The notes beneath the pieces are model-generated. The model was not told the DNA's origin. It did no database searches and saw only the letters and a list, made by a program, of their open reading frames with translations. Both the position numbers and the translations under genes were made by a program. DNA of 64,000 nucleotides from positions 310,001-374,000 of the forward strand of contig CM035308.1 in the NCBI GenBank assembly GCA_002900995.3, read 5' to 3'. Below are positions 58,615 to 64,000 of the stretch, one piece after another (the stretch's first letter is position 1; each line of letters opens with the position of its first letter). This stretch comes from Ganoderma boninense. Lineage: Eukaryota; Basidiomycota; Agaricomycetes; Polyporales; Polyporaceae.

Positions 58615-60000
58615 ATGCCCTCCGCTTTCTTCTTGGACGCTCCCCCCGACATGGAATCGGGCACTGGTGCTCTCGGACAACCTTTCATAGAGGTAAGCTC
58701 TTCGTAGACTCCTTGCCGCCCCGCTACTTAATACGATCCCATCAGCAAGTCAGTATATGCGCGTTCCCTGCGCCGACCGGGGCCATCATGAATCCCAATC
58801 AATGGATTATGCTATCGGGCGAAGAGCTCTGCGCAGAGTTGGCCGCCTTGCCGGGCGGACGACAATCCGACATCGAAAGGAACTGTACTTATAACTGTGT
58901 GGTGAGCAATGCGAATAAGCAGAGTACAGTGCGCGTGAAGGTACGTAGTAACCTATTCGGGCCTTGCGCCGTCGATGAACTGCATTCCAACAACCGTGTA
59001 AAGATCCAGCCTCTTATTGGGACTCTGGATGACGGGATCTATATGCGCGACTCAGAAATAGAGAAGCTCGGCCTCAATTTCACAGGCATGACCGTACCTA
59101 CTCGTCATGGCCAGTGCAGAGTGTGAGTGCTTCGTCCCATCCCCTCGGAATGCTTAACGCTTAATTGCCATTAGCTTCTCTGGCGTCCGCTTCCACTTCC
59201 CGGACGACTACAACGGGGGCGCGATCACCTACCTAAGCGAGCACGTCTACGAGCTCCCCTCGCACGTCACCAGCAGCGCGCGAAGCCAGCACACGAGCAA
59301 CCTCCGGAAACACGGGATCATCGGCGTGCCCCTCATCGCGCGGCACGTCGTCTTCGTGCACTACAGCAAGATGTACATCATCGACCTCTCGGTCGTCACC
59401 GCCTCCCCAGCCCTCCGGCGCTGCTTCGCGCTCATGTGCCCGCTCAGCGCGCTCTCCATCGCGAAGTCGCCGCAGGAGCGCGGCGCCGTCGATCTGCGCT
59501 TCGCGGGCTTCCCCGGGAACGCGCTCAACATCGCGCTCGAGGTCGCGCGCCGCCACGCGCCGCCGCCGTGGAGCGTGTTCAGCGTGACCCGCATCGGGCA
59601 CCCCATCATGCGGATCGCGGAGACGTGCCGGGTCTGCCAGCGCGTCGAGGGCGAGGACGGCGTGAAGCTGTCGATATGCACCAAGTGCCTGCAGGAGGAG
59701 CGGCCGACGCGCGCGGTGTATTGCAGCCGCGCGTGTCTGAGCGCGGACTGGAAGGAGCGGCACAAGGCGGAACATTCGGGGGAGAGGGAGTGGGTTATCG
59801 AGGGCGTACGTTTCCCGTTTCCTATTCCGATTGACTGTATGCTATCACGGAGCCTTGCGCTGACTGGGGTTTGTCGTGCGTTGCTGCAGGCTCATAGTCC
59901 GCCGGAACCGCTCTGGCTGGGACCGGATATGATCAACAAGTCCAAATGCATCGATGGGCGGACGCCCCCGTCGTGGAGCCGCTCGACAATCAGGATGTGA
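58615..60000 (+). CDS. MYND-type zinc-finger protein
   Basis: The start is ATG 58615 (MPSAFFLDAPPDMESG), in a CACC context. An intron follows PFIE, then a large exon (MNPNQWIMLSGEELCAELAAL), an intron whose junction gives RVFSGVRFHFPDDYNGG, a long exon, and a last exon with PEPLWLGPDMINKSKCIDG ending at the TGA 59998-60000. The C-terminal zinc finger is a MYND: CRVC, then CTKC, then YCSRAC and RHKAEH, spaced as usual for the two-zinc fold. MYND domains bind proline-rich partners and often sit in chromatin or signalling proteins. The N-terminal part has no domain I recognise. Length is about 430 residues. Which partner it binds cannot be said. The broken copy at 26558 and the inverted one at 29074 are derived from the same gene. 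Confidence 0.85.
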
Positions 60001-60678
60001 CTGAACAATTCGTGGACTGTGGAGGCCCACCTGGCACCGAGGTCCATTTCCATGATTCCATTCTCATGCTGCCCTCGCTGTATTTGTATTCCTCTCCTTT
60101 GGATCCCTCCTTGTACCAATATCGATTCCTCCGTCGGACCCAGCCCTCTTCGACATGCTCTGGCTTATTTCCTCTCGCATCGGCCCCAAGGCTGCGCAGT
60201 CTACCTTCTTAGCCTTGCACCTCTACGACGCCTTGCTCATGTCCGGCTTGCTACTTCTAGACGCCGTGAACTTTCGAGGAGCGACAGCTATTTGAGTACG
60301 GACGACTTGGCGCTACGATGTTATCGGCTATTGCAAACCCGACCGCTGGTTGTTGAGTGGACACACGGCGTGTCGAGGTTCGAGCAGTCTCTAAGCGGTC
60401 CCCGTCTCGCCCCAGGAGATACCGATCCCATTTTGCTCACAAGGACGAGCGGATGCCTTGCGTATTAGCGCACACCGCAGCCGGTGCAGCATACCGCAGC
60501 CAAGCCTGAGGCCTGAGGCCGCAGCGCCGGCAGCACTCATCAATAATACCACCGACGACATTGCAAGCTACCCCTTCCCAACCTCCCATACAACGTCCTA
60601 TACTCCCTGCCTCATAACTCCTCGCACCCTCTTCATCTACTCCTCCCATTCCTGAGCTATTCGAGCACCTCTATCAGC
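60001..60678. other. Intergenic between MYND and F-box-like gene C
   Basis: No gene is supported. Pyrimidine-rich DNA (CTCCTCCCATTCC) precedes the next start. Confidence 0.5.
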
Positions 60679-62266
60679 ATGGAGCCTGAGTCCCACCTGG
60701 GGCCCATGTCATTGAATTTCGACGTCATGCAGATCGTCATGTCGTACGCCGATCGCAAACTCGTTTCCAGCCTCATGAAGACTTGTAACACGCTGAACGT
60801 CGCGGGTGCGAGGCATCTACTCGAGGAAAGAGTGCCGCTACAAGACAAGAGGAGCATCGAATCGTTCTTGCACTTCTTGCGCGCAAGGAGCGACGAGGAT
60901 GAGTGCCGACGCCGCCTCACGCTTCTCAAAATGCTCACATTCGAGTTGCACGACCGACCTTCTAAAGCCCTTGCGCGTGTCCTCGAAGGACTCTTCGAGA
61001 CCCTCGCCCGAGCAGCCCCCAACTTCACCTCCCTCGAGATCTCCAATGCCGAAGCCCTCCTGGACATATATCCCCCCTCGGTTCTGCTATCGCGAAGCTC
61101 ACTACGCTCAAAACGCTATACCTCAGGGAAACTGGAGTGTACTGTGCAATACTTCTTATGAGGCTGCAGTCGAGCCTCATCACGGCGACCATCATTTTTG
61201 GTCTCCACGGCGGTGCACTGGAGTTTGGGCCCGACGATGACAGAGAACTGGAGTTTAATCTCATTCCTGAGATCCACATGAATCCCATGGTCCTCCTCAA
61301 AGGGTCTCAACCTACTCTCCGGTCTTTGTGCGCGAGTTCCCCCGTCTCATCTCCTGACGGCCCATGCTACTACAACGTGACACGCCTTGACCTGCCTGGC
61401 TTGTCGTACATGGACCTCCCCTTCATCGAGCACTACATTCGAGCCTTCCCGAACCTCCGTTTACTTACAACCACAGAACGTGACGGGTGCGGGTGGCTAG
61501 ATGGGGGCTACCTAGACAGCTGGCGCTGGTGTCGAGACGCCGCCAAGCTGTATCAAGCCCAACACGGGACCTGGCGGTCCCTGCAGGACTACTGCGGTCT
61601 GATGTTCGTCCTGTGGATCTGGGGGTTGACATGCCACATCCCCTCCCTCGAGCTTAGCTTCCAACTGCTGCCCGGGGTGGACGCCAACTTCCTCCACGAC
61701 ATCATTGAGGACGCCCGCCCCTCGCGCCTTTCCCTCACGCTGCACGGAGCCTCATCGCCTTTGGACGACGCTCTCCGCGCAGTGCTCTCCGAGGAAGGCC
61801 GGCTGCAGGTGCTCGAACTCCGGGTCATCTTTCAGGTCGAACGACTCGGAGGCGACGAGGTGCCCATCCGTCATATTCTGGTGAGTCTCGGTTTCTGGCG
61901 TGCCTTTATACGAAATCGCTGCTTTTACCGACGCTGAGATTTTGACGTCGGCATCCACTGGCACTGTAACCCTGCTAGGATCCGCTCGTCGACGTCGTTC
62001 GGGCGTCGTCGGTGCCCACCTTCAAGCTGACCCTGGACCTCACGACGACCTGGATGGGAAGACTCTGGCGCATGCAGGGGTTGCCCGCCGAGCCGTTCGA
62101 GGAGGAGTACCTTCGGGACACGGATGTGGATGCCTATGCGGACACCCTTCTCGCGAGCGCCGCGTCGCTGGAGGAAGTCCAGGTGTCCATTGTCATTGTG
62201 GAGTCTCAAGATCGAGGAATGCGTCGGGTGACCCGCAGGCGTACAGGACCAAATGCTTGTGATTGA
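60679..62266 (+). CDS. F-box/LRR-like protein C
   Basis: This is the closest paralogue of gene A. The start is ATG 60679: MEPESHLGPMSLNFDVMQIV, then KTCNTLNVAGARHLLEE, the F-box-like part, then leucine-rich units (LTFELHDRPSKALARVL; APNFTSLEISNAEALL). At 61071-61076 a run of six C makes a frame break; seven would read YPPLGSAIAKLTTLKTLYL and continue into the next open frame with CAILLMRLQSSLITATI, LPGLSYMDLPFIEHYIRAF and HGTWRSLQDYCG. A GTGAGT intron at about 61880-61979 leads to the last exon (DPLVDVVRASSVPTFKLTL ... RRTGPNACD). Length after one base of repair is about 490 residues. The function is a probable SCF substrate adaptor, by family resemblance only. Confidence 0.78.
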
Positions 62267-62854
62267 ATGGAAGTGGACAGATAGATCGGTTTCGACGACT
62301 TGGATATCTGGAAAGCATTCTGTGGCAAATGTTCTCGAGTCAAGTTGTCGTGCGAGCTAACGTGGAGCTTTTTCATGAGGTGAATTAATCCTGGTAGTTC
62401 AGTGTTAGTTGTGATAAGAGCGTGCGTATTGGGAATTTTGAAGGGAACGGTGAATTTGGAAGCGGAATTATTGTACGATCGGGCGAGGATGAATCCATGT
62501 CAAGACTGGCATTAGGCGCGCTTCGATTCAAGCAGGCGCCTACGCAGTCGTCGCAACCTTGACCTGCATCCCCCACCTTGCACCTATCTCTCTCAGTGCT
62601 GTGTCCCGACTCCTCATCTTCGTTGCATACTTTCAGCCCCGTTACATGCAGTAACTACTTCGGTGAGTAAGTCTCTGAACAAACCATCGTGAGCATGGCA
62701 ACTGACGCCACTCGATAGCACGGCTCGGAGTTGGGACGGCCCTCTGGTGCTCTCTTGCCGTTCAACTGGGGGAAACTGCTTTCACCTCGCGATTGAAAAA
62801 AGTAAAATCATCATCTAGCCCTACTCCGTACCGATGCTGATCGCTTATTCGTAG
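62267..62854. other. Intergenic, promoter of F-box-like gene D
   Basis: No gene is supported. It holds the 3' flank of gene C and the 5' flank of gene D, with CTATC/CTCTCTC pyrimidine tracts near 62590. Confidence 0.5.
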
Positions 62855-64000
62855 ATGCCGCTCCCGACTCTCAACCTCGACATCCTGCTCTCCATTATGG
62901 CGTGTGCCACGAGGAAGACACTGTTGTGCATGATGCTAACATCCCGCGACTTGCACCGTGGTGGCATCAAGTATCTCCTTCGAGAGACCCCCCGTATCTG
63001 GAAGAAGCGAAAATTCCAGTCATTTCTCTCCTTTTGCGAGGCAAGAGGAGACCGCGTAGAGGTCGCCTACCGCATGCATTATCTTCGGGGCTTGGAAATA
63101 GATCTGGATGATGCAGCAAGCTCTCTAGGTTCCAATGAAAACACGGTTGAACATAAACTGAGTTCCACGTCTTCGGCCTTAACACAGCTCCTCACCTCGA
63201 CTATTCGTGTCTACGCTCATAACTTCACCCGCTTGCTCATCCTGAGCTGTGACAGTCTCCTCGCTGCTGATCCGAACCTCTCCCTCGCCATCGCCTCTCT
63301 AACGACCCTCACTTACCTCAACCTCGGTGACGCGACCAAGCGCAGTTTTGAGCTGCTTGGCTCTCTGCAGTCGCATCTGGTGGAAGCGAACATCGGCATG
63401 AATATCGATCTCATCGACCCTCCTGAAGGCGACCTGACGGCCATGCTTCGCAACTCCGAGTCTTCCATGACCATCCTCTCCCTCTACCATGCAAGCCACC
63501 CCACTGGAGTCGCATGCTACCCCCAGCTTCACACCATCGACATCCGCCATCTCGACGTTCCAACGACCCGACACTACGTCACGACCTTTCCGAATCTTCA
63601 AGTCCTCCGAGCCAGTGAGTGCATCGCTGGCTTCTCCGACGATCCTGAAGAGTGGATGCGACTCCGAACCTCGAACGTCTCCCAGCAGGCGCAGGGCGGC
63701 TCGTGGCGCGCCCTGCGAGCTTACGTCGGGTCTATCCTCTTCCTGTACCTCTTCGGCCTCGGCTGCCATGTGACGTACGTCCATGTGTGCGCCGAGGACG
63801 ACTATGAGGCCATGGACTTGCAGCAGCTCCGGGATGTCGTTGCCGACACTCGCCCGGAACACCTAGTGGTTGATATCGAGGAAGTCTCGAACACGTTCGA
63901 GCAGGCGGAAGACGTCAAGCTCCTCTTCGAAGACGCGGGGTTCCAGGCGGTGAAGACCTTTGTCCTGAACCTCACCCTCCGTGGTTACGACGATGAAATT
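62855..64000 (+). CDS. F-box/LRR-like protein D, right end outside window
   Basis: From ATG 62855 the frame stays open for 382 codons to the window edge, with no intron needed. MPLPTLNLDILLSIMACATR followed by LTSRDLHRGGIKYLLRE is the F-box-like N-terminus, equivalent to VDVMHTIMSHATRN and KTCRTMNSEGAKYLL in gene A. Leucine-rich segments follow: SLTTLTYLNLGD, LHTIDIRHLDVPTTRHYVTT, FPNLQVLRASECIAGF, then GSWRALRAYVGSILFLYL, the block that is broken by TAA in gene A. This is the cleanest member of the F-box-like group. The C-terminus is missing from the window. The role is likely ubiquitin-ligase adaptor, by family resemblance. Confidence 0.82.
   Translation, partial: MPLPTLNLDILLSIMACATRKTLLCMMLTSRDLHRGGIKYLLRETPRIWKKRKFQSFLSFCEARGDRVEVAYRMHYLRGLEIDLDDAASSLGSNENTVEHKLSSTSSALTQLLTSTIRVYAHNFTRLLILSCDSLLAADPNLSLAIASLTTLTYLNLGDATKRSFELLGSLQSHLVEANIGMNIDLIDPPEGDLTAMLRNSESSMTILSLYHASHPTGVACYPQLHTIDIRHLDVPTTRHYVTTFPNLQVLRASECIAGFSDDPEEWMRLRTSNVSQQAQGGSWRALRAYVGSILFLYLFGLGCHVTYVHVCAEDDYEAMDLQQLRDVVADTRPEHLVVDIEEVSNTFEQAEDVKLLFEDAGFQAVKTFVLNLTLRGYDDEI

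Overview
The window is fungal nuclear DNA, most likely from an agaricomycete basidiomycete of the Polyporales kind. It is GC-rich, genes carry many introns (mostly 50-80 nt) with GTRNGT donors and CTGAC-like branch points, and it holds a glyoxysomal isocitrate lyase, dolichol-pathway ALG7, SMC6, and a set of diverging F-box/LRR-like genes. The order assignment is inference. Nothing bacterial, viral or CRISPR-like was seen.

Layout. (1) 1-9.8 kb: a low-complexity acidic protein on the minus strand that runs off the left edge, then a full-length SMC6 (4226-8818), then a convergent small gene of an unrecognised family, called here the LGW family. (2) 10-16 kb: an LGW-family remnant, two F-box/LRR-like genes on the minus strand, and a relic of the SMC6 3' end beside a second LGW gene. 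(3) 16-27.7 kb: a CK1/VRK-like kinase (-), ALG7 (+), isocitrate lyase (+), and a MYND zinc-finger gene (+) that is cut at 27743. (4) 27.7-39.5 kb: the same four genes in mirror image, full of single-base indels. (5) 39522-39621: exactly 100 N. (6) 39.6-60 kb: a second direct copy of the block, now with intact ALG7, isocitrate lyase and MYND genes. Between the kinase and ALG7 it carries about 3.6 kb extra: a duplicated ALG7 first exon, a 3' half of SMC6 and another LGW gene. (7) 60-64 kb: two more F-box/LRR-like genes, the last running off the right edge.

The dominant structure is therefore a block present three times (direct, inverted, direct). The inverted arm shares the diagnostic variants of the first copy, starts after a spacer of only about 160 nt, and is error-rich up to a 100-N gap. 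That fits a fold-back (palindromic) long read or contig-end artefact better than a real triplication. The third copy differs from the first by a few percent and by structural variants, so it may be the other nuclear haplotype placed in tandem, or a true segmental duplication.

The most interesting biology is a recurrent module, the SMC6 3' end followed by a convergent LGW-family gene. It appears intact once and as partial copies at two further loci (one of them seen in both block copies). The best gene models for function are ALG7 (50334-53837), isocitrate lyase (54952-56877, C-terminal SKL), the kinase (44571-46048 or 16619-18098) and the MYND gene (58615-60000). SMC6 is complete in domains but carries several one-base frame breaks. 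The genes are not an operon or pathway; apart from divergent and convergent promoter sharing, no functional linkage is evident.
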